64,000 nt of DNA from contig JAWNZC010000351.1 of assembly GCA_035771165.1 (NCBI GenBank), positions 10,372,501 through 10,436,500 on the forward strand, in the 5' to 3' direction. The notes under the pieces were generated by a model. The model was not told the DNA's origin. It did not search any database and saw only the letters and a program-made list of their open reading frames with translations. Source of the DNA: Paragorgia papillata. Lineage: Eukaryota > Cnidaria > Anthozoa > Scleralcyonacea > Coralliidae. Made by a program: the position numbers and the translations under genes. Position 1 is the stretch's first letter; each line of letters begins with the position of its first letter. This document shows, one piece after another, positions 52,437 through 62,814 of the stretch.

Positions 52437-52550
52437 ATGTGATGTAGAATGATCATCTTGTACAGCATCTAGAGCACCAGTATACTTCGAATACGCTGTC
52501 TGGGCTATCACGAATACGAGCAACAACGTTGATAACGAAGAGAATGCCAT
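52437..52550 (-). CDS. Signal-peptide first exon of a secreted protein (probable exon 1 of the C1q gene)
   Basis: The ATG at 52550 starts MAFSSLSTLLLVFVIAQTAY, a textbook signal peptide with likely cleavage after TAYS. A short KYTGALDAVQDDHSTSH follows to the donor GTAAGTATT (52436 downwards). The exon is exactly 38 codons, phase 0. The C1q exon at 34180-34575, also minus strand, opens in phase 0 and needs such an exon. Together they would make a secreted C1q protein of about 170 residues. If so, the intron is 17.9 kb and holds the whole virus-like block. Joining is inference; another gene could own this exon. Confidence 0.65.
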
Positions 52551-52599
52551 TCTTTGCAGGTCTTGACTGAATACTGCTTCTCGGATAGCTATAGGACGA

Positions 52600-52640
52600 A
52601 TGGTTCTGTTCTAAAGAATTGCCCTCGTTTTATAGCAGTA
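52600..52640 (-). promoter_or_regulatory. TATA promoter of the signal-peptide exon
   Basis: On the minus strand, CTATAAAACGAGGGCAATTC at about 52637-52618 gives a TATA box about 80 bases before the ATG, placing the start of transcription near 52600. Confidence 0.55.
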
Positions 52641-52865
52641 ATATGCAAGTAGGAGTTTCCCCATGCAGGGGAAGTAGATAATTTTGTTTGTTTTTTCCGG
52701 TTTTGAGATATTTGTGAAATATTAATGACTGACTCATAATCCAAATATACTTCTGCTACTTGAAAACAAGGGCAAATATACAGGGGAAGTATAGATCTTT
52801 TTGTTTGTTTTTCTCTTTTGATATATTTGTGAAATATTTAGGACTGACTCATTATCCAGGTTTAT
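52640..52865. repeat. Duplicated upstream block of the signal-peptide gene
   Basis: Two related ~130-base units contain caggggaagta(g/t)a, ttttgtttgttttt, tatttgtgaaatatt and gactgactcat. Further copies lie at 54240-54460 and 54650-54750. They include TGACTCA-like sites. Confidence 0.6.
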
Positions 52866-53049
52866 TATATGGAAAAGAGTATTTTACTAGCAATTAAAAC
52901 ACTCGTAGAATCCATATTTCACTACATCCGGGAACCGAGTGGCCTATTTCTCGTATGTAACGCTCGCGAGTGACATATCGACAAGTCAAAATTTACACCT
53001 TTTGCCGCAAGTTTCGAATCAAGTAAATTTGAGCAAGTAACTTCTCTTA

Positions 53050-53317
53050 ATTTATTATTGAGTCGGTTTTCTTTGTTCTTTCGAGGGCTTTATATCGCAT
53101 AAAGCTCTTGAATAATAATTAGAAACGAAATGAAGAAAAAAAACAAGGAAAATCTTTATCCAAGGTGGAAAAAAAAGACAAAACTTTGTTGGAAAACCTC
53201 CTCAATAATAAATTAAGTCAGATAAATCCCTCGAACGTCGGGATGTATGCGATATAAAGCCTTTATAAAGTCTTTATATAGCATACATCCCTCCTTCTCG
53301 GGATTTATCTATTACTT
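53050..53317. repeat. Dispersed repeat E, copy 2
   Basis: Matches 14952-15234, with a short internal deletion near 53265. Confidence 0.8.
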
Positions 53318-53440
53318 TTAGTACATTATCACCTCGGTTTTCTTTGATGTACCGCGGTTGTTTATTTTTAATCTGTGATAACGAACTCAGTATCTCAGTT
53401 TTCTTAGGCAACCTCGGTGATCTTGAAGTAAGTAGGTTTG

Positions 53441-53788
53441 TTACGTCAACCTGAGCCAAAAGTTGAGCTCTTCGAAATGTGCGAAATCGCCTATCTCTTC
53501 GGCAAGAATATATGAAAACTTGTCAGTGCGACAGCCAGGGAGGCCATTGCGTTCAACGGCCCATTCAGTCCAAACATCCGTGCACCATTTCGTAACTTGA
53601 CGAATCGCTTTCGGGATACGCTCTACCGCGGCCACTTCGACATCTTTATCGCTGACAGGGTCGACTTCTCGTCCTCGCGTTTCTTCCTCGTGCTCAATTA
53701 AATTCGATGTACCTGACCCATACTTCGACTCACAGTTTTACGGAATCTAGATTATGTCATGAATATGTCTTCGTCACTCTCAGACGCC
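53441..53788 (-). pseudogene. Fragment resembling Crypton/DUF3504-type (KCTD1/ZMYM-like) protein
   Basis: A start-like MASESDEDIFMT (53788) is followed by a stop. In another frame EHEEETRGREVDPVSDKD leads into ERIPKAIRQVTKWCTDVWTE, WAVERNGLPGC and FEELNFWLRL. The pattern 'K-W-x-x-x-V-W-x-x-W-x-x-x-R-N ... L-N-x-W-L' is that of the N-terminal part of DUF3504 proteins derived from Crypton tyrosine recombinases. The catalytic part is absent and the frame is broken. A MITE (53805-53941) is inserted immediately upstream. The family call is from pattern memory only. Confidence 0.4.
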
Positions 53789-53804
53789 ATCGCATCTTCT
53801 CTTA

Positions 53805-53941
53805 GGCTACGTCCACACGTATATGTTTTCGTAGCGTTTTCATATTGTTTCAGGTAAGTAGACCATTGTTTTCTATTCCCTTGAGGACGGAGAACAATAT
53901 GCCGGAAAACGCTACGAAAACGTATACGTGTGGACGTAGCC
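53805..53941. mobile_element. Hairpin MITE D, copy 2, with TTA duplication
   Basis: ggctacgtccacacgtatat and its complement bound the element, and TTA flanks it on both sides (53802-53804, 53942-53944). It matches 6021-6153. Confidence 0.88.
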
Positions 53942-54112
53942 TTAAAATGAAACGCACGTTCCACGAGAATCATTTGAACACACTATAAATTCTAAAACGT
54001 AACGTTTCCTAATTAGAATAAAATCAATAATTTAAACAAAATGTTATAGAAACACATATTCTTTAAAGAAAGCTTTTCATAGCTCCACACTGGCCCGATG
54101 GGAATAGATTAA

Positions 54113-54175
54113 GGCCTGGCCAAACGCTTCCAACATATCATTCAACATCGTTCAACATTGTTGAATTCAACATGA
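54113..54175. mobile_element. Palindromic MITE G, truncated copy 2
   Basis: ggcctggccaaacgcttcca then attcaacatcgttcaac; interrupted by the following fold-back. Confidence 0.55.
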
Positions 54176-54180
54176 ATGAA

Positions 54181-54779
54181 AATCCATATCTTCTCGCCAC
54201 CGTGTAATATCCCCTTTATCTTTCACAAATATCGCAAAACAAAGAAATTGACTTCCCCTGCAGGGGGAACTACAACTCGCATATAATTACTGCTACAAAA
54301 CAAGGGCAAATATACAGGGGAAGCATAGATCTTTTTGTTTGTTTTTTTTCTTTTGAGATATTTGTGAAATATTTACGACTGACTCATTATCCAGGTATAT
54401 TTCACAAATACCGCAAAACAAAGAAATTTACCAGGGGGAACTACAACTCGCATAATTACTGCCGTGCTACTGAAGATTAAGACAAACCAGATCTGATCCC
54501 AGTAATAAGGGTTTATATTATCCGCGGTTTATTTTCTAATATCATAGTGTAGACTCGAGTCTCCACGCAGGCTAACTTTGCATGTCAAAGATGCTTCGTT
54601 ATAAGTACAGTTATACACTATGATAGTAGAAAATAAACCGCGGATAATAATTGCCCTTGTTTTGTAGCAGTAATTATATGCGAGTTGTAGTTCCCCCTGC
54701 AGGGGAAGTCAATTTCTTTGTTTTGCGATATTTGTGAAATATAAAGGGGATATTACACGGTGGCGAGAAGATATGGATT
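54181..54779. repeat. Nested fold-back, ~140-bp outer arms
   Basis: Bases 54181-54320 are inverted at 54640-54779 (aatccatatcttctcgccac; acttcccctgcaggggg; ttactgctacaaaacaaggg). An inner pair, ttatccgcggtttattttct, lies at about 54517 and 54615-54648. It carries copies of the repeat upstream of the signal-peptide exon. Confidence 0.85.
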
Positions 54780-54951
54780 CTTATACTCGACATATGAAAT
54801 GAAAGGCGTGTCACACATCCTATAGTTGACGAGGTACTCATGGCCAAGAACGTGGTTTCATATATTACTTATATCTGCGGCTTTTAAACTTGAAGTTAGT
54901 TTGGTAATAATTTGTAGTTACGATTAATTCCTTGAATCAACATGCAACAAG

Positions 54952-55439
54952 TTTAAAGTGCCACTAACCCCAAAACGTTTTTTGCACGAATAAACATCGC
55001 CAATTCAAATGATGAAGAATGCAATATAAATTAACTAAATTGGTAAAATCCTCTTGATTTAAGAATCGATTGAAGTGGCGATAATGACGGACACGATGGA
55101 GCACTTGGGAGACTGCGTCAAGAAGGGTTTGTGACGTAATACCAGGAATTCTATATTTTTTTTTACTGTAAAGTAAATAGGAAAGAACGTACCCAGGTTA
55201 CGTTTATAGCCAGTTTGGCGATATTTTTCATTTTAATTCTTTTATTATAGTTCCAGTGTACTACACTTCATAGATTTTTGAAGACGAATTCCTGGTATTA
55301 TGTCATACGCATCGGCTATACCCATTCCCCTCACTGCTCCGCCATGGGACAAACAAATGCGAAATTTTGCAAGTTTGAACACCGTGGTTTGAAGGGGCAT
55401 AAAAAATGAAAATTTTTTGGGGGTTAGTGGCACTTTAAA
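54952..55439. mobile_element. MITE with tttaaagtgccactaacccc ends
   Basis: The 22-base ends are inverted copies; an inner inverted pair is taataccaggaattc/gaattcctggtatta. The 488-base element has no coding. Confidence 0.8.
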
Positions 55440-55930
55440 AAAACCTCTTCAATTTGTCAAAGTCATACACGCACCTGAGTGGCCTGATAATATTAAATGG
55501 TGCAATAACGTGCAATTAATATTGATGAGAGGAAACCTGTATACTCAAAGAATTTAGCAATTAAAAATAGCGTTGTCCATGCACACACCTGAGATTAATG
55601 CTATTTATATAAACCTAATATACTCTTGCAGTTGCAAACAATGTTGGTTATGTGTGGACAATAAAAAAGTCTTGGCATGAAAACGTATATACGTGTGGAG
55701 AGGGCTTAAAAATCTCATCGGCAACTTTTGGTCGATACATATCTTACTGAAAATGCTCGGTATCTGATTTTAGCATATACCTCGCAGGTGAATAGTGCTT
55801 TTCACGCAATCTGACTGGTTCCTTTAGTTCGGGATATCCTGCATGCGCACTATAAATATACACCTGCGGGCAAAACAAAATGGCGGCCAGTTTTACTTTG
55901 TTTACCGAAGGAGGAGATTTTGACATCACA
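55440..55930. other. No recognised gene
   Basis: A partial MITE D end (cgtatatacgtgtggag) lies at 55684-55701; nothing else recognised. Confidence 0.4.
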
Positions 55931-55934
55931 TTTG

Positions 55935-56075
55935 CTAGCTTGGTGTAATGTAACAGACGTTCGGTGGACGTTCGTCAAGCTCAATTATTCAGAAATGATT
56001 TCTGAGACCCCAGCCAGGGTTCGAACCTGCAACCTTCTAATGACCGGTTAGACGGTTAGGAGATTTTGTTCATAA
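55935..56075 (-). mobile_element. tRNA-derived SINE head
   Basis: On the minus strand, ctaaccgtctaaccggtcat is followed by gcaggttcgaaccctggctg, where ggttcgaaccc is a canonical B box. No clear 3' tail was found. Confidence 0.6.
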
Positions 56076-56230
56076 ACAAAGCTGCTGCAGTAGAATAACG
56101 AGAAAAGTCAACAAAATTAAATAGAAGAGTGTCCATAGGTGTGTTTCTATAATTACAATTTTCTAGCCATTAAGTATATTCAAGTAAATAACACATCTTA
56201 TGCCGTGTTAACACATCTTACACACCTTAA

Positions 56231-57590
56231 GGTAGTACTGGAGTCTCATTTTTGAAAAATTGAAGTCCAGTGGTGGGAACTCAAAATGAATTCCCGAAAT
56301 GGCCATCTTTGATTATTGATTGTAGCTTTCGCTTTGAACTTGTTGAGCTGAAACAAAGAGGACTCACGTTATATATCAATAGGAAGCCTAAGATTTAAGC
56401 CGGACGCTGCAATCGCTCGAATATTTGTCTCTGATTTATAAGCATTACCTTATTTTGAACGATGACAGATTTACAAAAAATTCTCAATCGAACGTTTCAA
56501 GGCGGACGATTGCGTACTCCGTACTATTTGTTTGTTACAGTCTTGTGTGCAATCAGGCCAAATTTTGTTGAAATAGATTGAATAGGGACAAAGATATGGA
56601 ACTTTTAGACGTTACTCTGATGAAAATATATCAGATTTTGGCAATATTACCTCAAATTACAGCTGTTTTGACCAATTAAACAATTCGTCTATTTCGAGTT
56701 GTCACACGATTCTTCTATGTTCTTGTGAGCCAACAGTGAATGGCCAGTGGCTAATACTTAGAATTTACCCCCATAAAAGGACGAATAAGTAATGTAACCC
56801 CTATTTTTGGCTTGGAAAAATTCCGCGCGAAAACGAATTAACCAATTAGATCATGATAGCCTGGCAACGACACGTCGGGTGTTTAGTGATGACATGCAAT
56901 GATGTTATATTCGATTACATCCTGCTGATTGCTCTTTGCGAAGTAATATTCACGCGACATGGCTGCGCGTACGGCGTACCGGTGATACTGATTCGAATGT
57001 TGGAGCAACCCTGAATCTCTTTCGAGAAGTTGGGCTCGGATCGATGATGAATTTCAACACCTACTTAACAAGAAGCTTGTCTCCCTTGGATGGACATTGA
57101 GCGAGAGAGAGAGAGTGGTGGCCGGAAACGCAAAATAGTTTCGTTCGTAGATCCATCAGGAAAGAGGTTTAAGACAGGGGAAAGATGTAGCCGAAAGATA
57201 CCCGAAAGAAAACGAATAAAGTTATCTCAATTATTATGTACCAGCCATATTACTCCAAGGACAAGTCCTCCTTGGAGAAAAGGGCAAAATGACTAGATGA
57301 TTGCGGCATATCAAATCACAACACGAATCTCAAGGTGTAACATTCTTTCAAAACTCGCTGTAGGAGAGCAAACATAAATGCATTGTTCATTGTAAATTTC
57401 ATCAGAATCTTCTGTTTTGGCGCGAACATTCGCCCTTAGATACGAAAGTTTGATCGCCGAAATCTCGAAAAGTATAGCGGAACGCAGCGATGTAAAACTT
57501 GTCACACAAACTTGTTGTTACTATATCTTCCAACTGACCAAAAACTGCATGTTAAGATCGGAAGAGTCGACTTGAGACTCCAGTACTACC
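56231..57590. mobile_element. 1360-bp TTAA-flanked transposon with 18-bp TIRs
   Basis: ggtagtactggagtctca at 56231 is exactly inverted at 57573-57590, with TTAA at both sides (56227-56230, 57591-57594). TTAA duplications are made by piggyBac and Kolobok transposases. The interior carries only a broken MBD-like reading, so it is non-autonomous. Confidence 0.88.
57040..57293 (+). pseudogene. Possible MBD (methyl-CpG-binding)-like reading inside the TTAA element
   Basis: In one frame KKLVSLGWTLSERE and in the next GRKRKIVSFVDPSGKRFKT together resemble an MBD domain (GW... followed by YxxPxGKRFR). A GAGA repeat at 57101-57114 is the likely site of the frameshift. The match is partial and I could not identify the family with certainty. 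Confidence 0.3.
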
Positions 57591-57724
57591 TTAAGGTGTT
57601 TAATTTGAAAAGGTGTGTAAATTTACACACGAAAAGATGTGTAATTTGCTTGTCGCCACAATAACACACCTTTTGCCGTGTTTTTTTGAAAAGGTGTGTT
57701 TTTTCACATGTGTTATTATAAACT

Positions 57725-58440
57725 CATTACGTTATATAGGGCTTGATGGGCAAACAAAGAACACAAAAATCAGCCTAAAAACGAACGGCTTGGACAATCA
57801 TAAATAAGAAACAGATCTGAAACTGATTTTATTAGTAACAAAAACCTGCACACATAAAACTAACATTCATTGTAATGAAATGAAAAACTCGACAGCGCTT
57901 GATTGTATCATGTAGAAATATCTGCAACTGAGAGACTTTCGTATTCCGGTTAGCTATGCTTGAAAGCTTCGTCTATTTAAAAAGAAGATTAAGTAACAGC
58001 GATTTAAAATTACGGCTACATTACATAAGGTAAGGTAGTGTGGATGATACTGTAATTGTAAATAGTCTTTATAGAGTAAGTTCTTAAATTGAGAATTCAG
58101 TCGAATACAAACAACAATATATATATATATATATATTAGCATATACGATAATAACACGTGGAACAACATACTATATATAAACGAAGTGACCGGCTATAAG
58201 TCAACGCACTTCTTGTTTTTGTCTTTTCGCCGTATTAGTATCTTTCTCAAAGTTTGTCAGTATACGACTGAACTTGCATGCCTAAGATCTTGAATTACAC
58301 GTGCATACCTATAATTCATTAATACTCGCCATTTGCGGAAGAGCTAGTTCTGTGCCAATTAGGTTTGTTTCTAGCTAACCAAGTTGATATATTTGTCTTC
58401 AACATACCCAACAATGAATTTACAGCGCAAATACTTTATG
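57725..58440. other. No recognised gene; (TA)n at 58116-58138
   Basis: AT-rich sequence with a short TA microsatellite. Bases 58440-58620 resemble 16900-17130 (gtaatatttaaaacac, attcattagtattctt), so they are a dispersed repeat. Confidence 0.45.
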
Positions 58441-58805
58441 TAATATTTAAAACACGAGCAGGAGTGTTTTATCAGATTTAAAAGACGTGATGCGAGTGTT
58501 TTGAATGGCTTCAAAAACGATTCGTTATTGGATGTTATGTTCATTAATATTCTTTCTATAAAATTTTACGTTCATTGGTATTCTTTATATAAAATTGTAT
58601 GTTCATTAGTATTCTTTCTGACGTCAAGTTTTATCAGGTATAAAACCACGGACATGGTACTGATTTCCTTTGTGTTTTCCTCATGAATTATTAATGAGTT
58701 TTTGAAATGTTTATAATACACGACAGTCGTGAAACATGCAGTTCAGGCAAATTAGCATAACTATATATTATTACCAAAGAAACAGAAACTTTCGATACTA
58801 CACTT

Positions 58806-58888
58806 ACCTTTCTCAATAGTCCCCAAAAGACTTCATAATTCTTTAGTCCGACAAAGGTATAAGCAACGAACATATTTTGTTTAGTCAT
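58806..58888 (-). other. Possible short exon, unknown
   Basis: The minus-strand ATG at 58888 reads MTKQNMFVAYTFVGLKNYEV and ends at a good GTAAGTG donor near 58806. Composition is protein-like, but there is no partner exon. A MITE begins only 20 bases upstream. Confidence 0.25.
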
Positions 58889-58908
58889 CTCACGTTTCCC
58901 TTACCCAG

Positions 58909-59060
58909 CGGGTGGGAAACGAGAGGCTCTGGGATAATCCGTTCACGCCATCACAGGATTCTTGTTACCCGGAAGAAGAGTTATATAGAGTTCACTGTGT
59001 TCGTCAGCCAATGAAATATCGATGTGAAACGGATTATCCCAGAGTCTCTCGTTTCCCGGG
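58909..59060. mobile_element. MITE I with gggaaacgagaggctctggg ends
   Basis: Left end gggaaacgagaggctctggg and right end cccagagtctctcgtttccc are inverted. A related inverted fragment lies at 21714-21815. Confidence 0.75.
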
Positions 59061-59599
59061 TGGGGAACGTGGGCTCTGGGAACGAGATTGTAGTCATCTC
59101 AGAACGTATCAATTCGGTCAGCCACTCTTCCTGCCGCGTGTCTCAAACAAAATTATCACAAGCGCCAAGCTGGCCACTGAAGCGTTTCTAGACCTATCAA
59201 CCTATATCATGCACCTATATACCATATATATATATGGCGTACCTAAACAGCCCCTGTTTCCAATGTTGCACGACTACACTTAGAGTCGAATGCATCGAGT
59301 TGACGGCTAATCTACAATATATTTCTCAACATAAACCGTCTTCGAAAAAGTAAAGAAAAACCTGACAAATATCAACTTGGTTTATATCGAAGGTCTTTTC
59401 GGCCGACAGCATGATTATCGTGAAAACTGATTTATCGTCAGATTTCGATTGAATAAAAGTGATTTATCGTCAGATTTCGATTGAATAAAAGTCATTCCAT
59501 ATTTATCCATACTATTATGGGGTCAGAATAACGCAGTTATAGGAAAAGTTACAAGAACCATAAGTCGAATACAGTTAAAATTAAAACGACTTTTTTGCA

Positions 59600-59952
59600 T
59601 AAAAAATGCGTCAAAGTTAAAAGATGTGTAAAATTGACAGGTGTGTAAAGTCGAGGAAGGCGTGTTAAATTAAAAAGTATGTTTTTGGCAAAGGTGAGTT
59701 TTTAACAAAAAGATGTGTAAAATAACACGCCTTTACAAATCACAAGGTGTGTAAACAATGGTGTGTACTTTTACACACCAAATGTTGTGTAATTTTACAC
59801 ACCAATCTTACCAAGGTGTGTATAAAAACACACCAATGTGTAAAAATACACACCAAGGTGTGTAAATTGAAAAAGGCGTGTAAAATTACACGGCTTTTGT
59901 GACCAAGGTGTGTAGTTTTACACATGTTAGGTGTGTAAAATTACACACTAGT
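59600..59952. repeat. Array of gtgtgtaaaattacacac palindromic repeats
   Basis: More than ten irregular copies of ggtgtgtaaaattacacacc in both orientations. ORFs on the minus strand are artefacts. Confidence 0.88.
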
Positions 59953-60129
59953 TTTTAGAGTGTTCGTTTAAAACGAAATAACTGCAAACCAAACACATTT
60001 CAAAATTACGATTGCTATCGACAAGATTTAATTCGTGATGTTCATTACAGCGGCCCTACATCAAGGTTCTTTCAAATTTTTGGCATTTTTGTATATCAAA
60101 TAATTGGAAATATATCGTTTTAGATTTGT

Positions 60130-60240
60130 ACATAAAACCCAAGTTAAACTCGGCTTCTCCTCTTGGCCATTTGCTCATAGAAAGCTCGAGCTCGTTGTCT
60201 AATTGTTAAGTGCAACTCGTTCTATCTACAGGTATATTTG
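60130..60240. repeat. Relic of the ribozyme-repeat flank
   Basis: ttgctcatagaaa, gctcgttgtctaattgtta and ttctatctacag match bases 29930-30050 beside the hammerhead array. The ribozyme core itself is absent. Confidence 0.5.
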
Positions 60241-60554
60241 AGCACTCTATATTGTATTTGTTTTCTGTTGACGAATGTCGTAAATACTTTCGTCACGTTA
60301 TAAGAAATTAGTATATGTATATGGTATACATGCAGTCTATATGCATGCGTGCAGATCTGAACTCGCAGTTGTTCTCAGTTCTTCCTTTCGAGAGCGACTT
60401 AATGCGGCAAATATAACACGGACTAAAACGCCAAACTTATATAATTTAATAGATCATCATATCATGGATCGTATATACAAGGATAATTTTATCTCCCAGG
60501 TTTTGCGCTATAGACATCGAGTTCTCTCAGCTCGTTTTCAAGTTATATATATCA

Positions 60555-61045
60555 TCGCGAGGAGGAGTGTTTCATCAGGATTTCCAAACACCGACTTTTT
60601 GAACAAATTTCGAGGTATTTAGAATCCTGATGAAACACTCTTCCGAGTGTATTATATAGCTTCTCCAATAAATCAGTATTTTAAGAGAAAATCGAGGCGA
60701 AAGCTTAATTTATGTAATTTCTTCCTCCGATATCAAAACCTCCGTCTCGGTCCTGATTTCCTTTGTTTTCGGTTCATGAATTATTAATGAATTTCAGAAC
60801 AAACATTCATATATATATCTCAAACTCATTAACAATTCATGAAGAAAACACAAAGGAAATCAGTACCGTGTCTGTGGTTTGGATATCGGAGGAAGAAATT
60901 ACATAAATAAAGCAAACTTTCATCTTGATTTTCTCTTAAAATACTCGAAGTTTGTTGAAAACCGAGGCGAAGCCGAGGTTTTTGAACAAACTTCGAGGTG
61001 TTTGGATATCCTGATGAAACACTCCTCCTCGTGTATGATATATTA
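60555..61045. repeat. Dispersed hairpin repeat family A, two head-to-head copies
   Basis: gaggagtgtttcatcagga (60562) and its complement at 60620-60645, then a second copy at 60810-61040 with the aaacttcgaggtgtttggat block. They match 1-365. Confidence 0.7.
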
Positions 61046-61545
61046 CATAATTGCTTATGTCTGACTGCGGTCAAATTGATTTGTAGTTTTGAAATTTAGT
61101 GTTGTTGTTTTTGATGGCCTATGATTAACTCTTTAAATCATGTTTTCGACTTGAGTTGATGACTCGTGCATGCAGGCTTTCATCAAGACAAATGCCAATT
61201 CCAGCGGAAATAACATATTGCTCACGCAGCAAAATGTTTTAAACAAACCTCTTCAATTTGTCAAAAAGTAAGGATTTGATGGTTTGACGCATCTGACAAT
61301 AAAATATGGCGCTAGATGTACGTGCAATTAATAGAGGAAACCTGCATCGGTACTGTATACTAAATAAAAAACCTTTATAACTCTGAGCCTGGCTTCTATA
61401 TGTACCAGTTGCATGTATGAGAATCGTTATATAAACTTGGAAAAATTATGTTGCCGTATTTTAACTTATATACTATAGTTCCGCCAATAAAATTAGATAC
61501 AGTTTAAGATTCAGGCAACGGACTATACGATAGAAAGTTTAACAC
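61046..61545. other. No recognised gene
   Basis: AT-rich sequence between the dispersed repeats and the BEL/Pao element. Confidence 0.4.
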
Positions 61546-61546
61546 T

Positions 61547-61739
61547 GTACCGAACTTGTATCGGAACACTAATGAATTCACTTTTCTTTCTTTAAAGAAC
61601 TTTATTGATAACAAAATATAAAATAATCTCCTCACAATCACATACTCACTGTGGTCACGTTGCAAGTCTCGTGTCGACTGTTATATTTTTTCGCCATAGG
61701 TACCCTAAGCTTACATGCACTTAGTTATTTCCGGTCACA
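61547..61739 (-). repeat. Probable 3' LTR of the BEL/Pao element (193 bp)
   Basis: On the minus strand a purine tract TTTTAGAGGAA precedes TGTGACCGG, and the sequence ends TTCGGTACA, giving TG...CA limits. An AATAAA signal lies at about 61599. The partner LTR is outside the window, so the limits are provisional. Confidence 0.5.
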
Positions 61740-61875
61740 TTCCTCTAAAATCAAAAGTATTTTGATTTTATAAACTAAACAAGTTTGTTAGAATGTTCAA
61801 ACAAAAGTATATTGTAACTTAAATAATATTAAGTTCCTCTTCATTAACTCTTGACACCTTCTCACTCTTCCGTTG

Positions 61876-62757
61876 TTACTCGTCTTCATCTCGTAGCATT
61901 GTTCGAATCCTTTCTCGAGCATCTTGCGCAGCCTGCCTTTCACTTCTTCTAACCTCTGGGATTTCTGTTGCAGCTGGCACCTCCTTTCTCACATTAGATT
62001 CTTTAATCTCCAATGAACAAACCAGGGTCAACGGCCTCTCGATATGGTGCCCCTTATGCAGGAGCTTTACTCCCCTCACTACACCGTCTTTTCCCGTTAC
62101 GTGTTGCACCACTTTACCTCTTTTCCACTCACCCCTGTTCTTTTCGTCGCCCAGGACTAACATGATCTCCCCTACTTCTGGATAAGTATTGGCACCTCTG
62201 GTTATCCTATGGCTCTCCATCAAGTTATGGATGTATTCTTTCTTCCATCTCTGCCATGCATGTTGCCGTTTTTGCTCCAGTCTCGCGTGTAACTTGCTGA
62301 CTTCTTCCCCGTCCAGCTCGATATCTTCAATTGTTTGCGCATTCTGTCCCCACATGATATTTGGCGTAAGGACTTGTTCTTCTTCTTGTTCACTTTCGAC
62401 GTATGTCAGTGGTCTGTTGTTAACATGCTTCTCTATATCAATGACGATGGATTCAAGATGTTCATACGCGAGGTTTGCTCTTCCGATCACTTTGTACAAG
62501 GCTTTCTTTATGTCCTTCAGAAGACGTTCGTATATTCCTCCCCACGAAGGCGATTTTGCTAAGTTGAATCTCCATCGTATCTCTTGTCTTGCTAAGTAGT
62601 CTTGCAGCCTCTCACTCTTTCGAATTCGCTTGATCCACGCTGCCGTCGTCTTGAACACAGCCGCGTTGTCCGATACAATGAGCTTTGGTTTTGTCTTCCT
62701 GGCGATAAATGCGTTTAGCTTCCGTTCGAATTCATCTGCAGCTTGCGTTCTTGTCAT
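61876..62757 (-). pseudogene. BEL/Pao integrase: catalytic core and DUF5641 C-terminus
   Basis: The 293-residue frame begins inside the core after the first catalytic Asp. KPKLIVSDNAAVFKTTA holds the second Asp, and SPSWGGIYERLLKDIKKALY the DDE-motif Glu region. NNRPLTYV follows. The C-terminal part has GEIMLVLGDEKNRGEWKRGK and HHIERPLTLVCSLE, the DUF5641 signature of BEL/Pao. A TAA at 62812-62814 separates it from the upstream half (62815-63330), which is in the same frame. Ends with RIRTMLRDEDE. Confidence 0.9.
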
Positions 62758-62814
62758 TTTCAGGTGTACGGCTCTGGATGTTGCACAGGTGAAGATAAGT
62801 ATATAGCACTTCCC

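Larger units (their letters stand above)
56150..57720. repeat. acacacctt/aaggtgtgt repeat interrupted by the TTAA element
   Basis: Bases 56160-56226 (taacacatcttacacacc) and 57595-57720 (aaggtgtgtaaatttacaca) flank the TTAA transposon and belong to the same kind of array as 59600-59950. Confidence 0.65.

Noticed and set aside
59740..59925. Minus-strand ORF rich in Cys/His/Thr (zinc-finger-like at first sight)
   Set aside because: It is the translation of the gtgtgtaaaattacacac array; spacing follows the repeat, not a finger fold.
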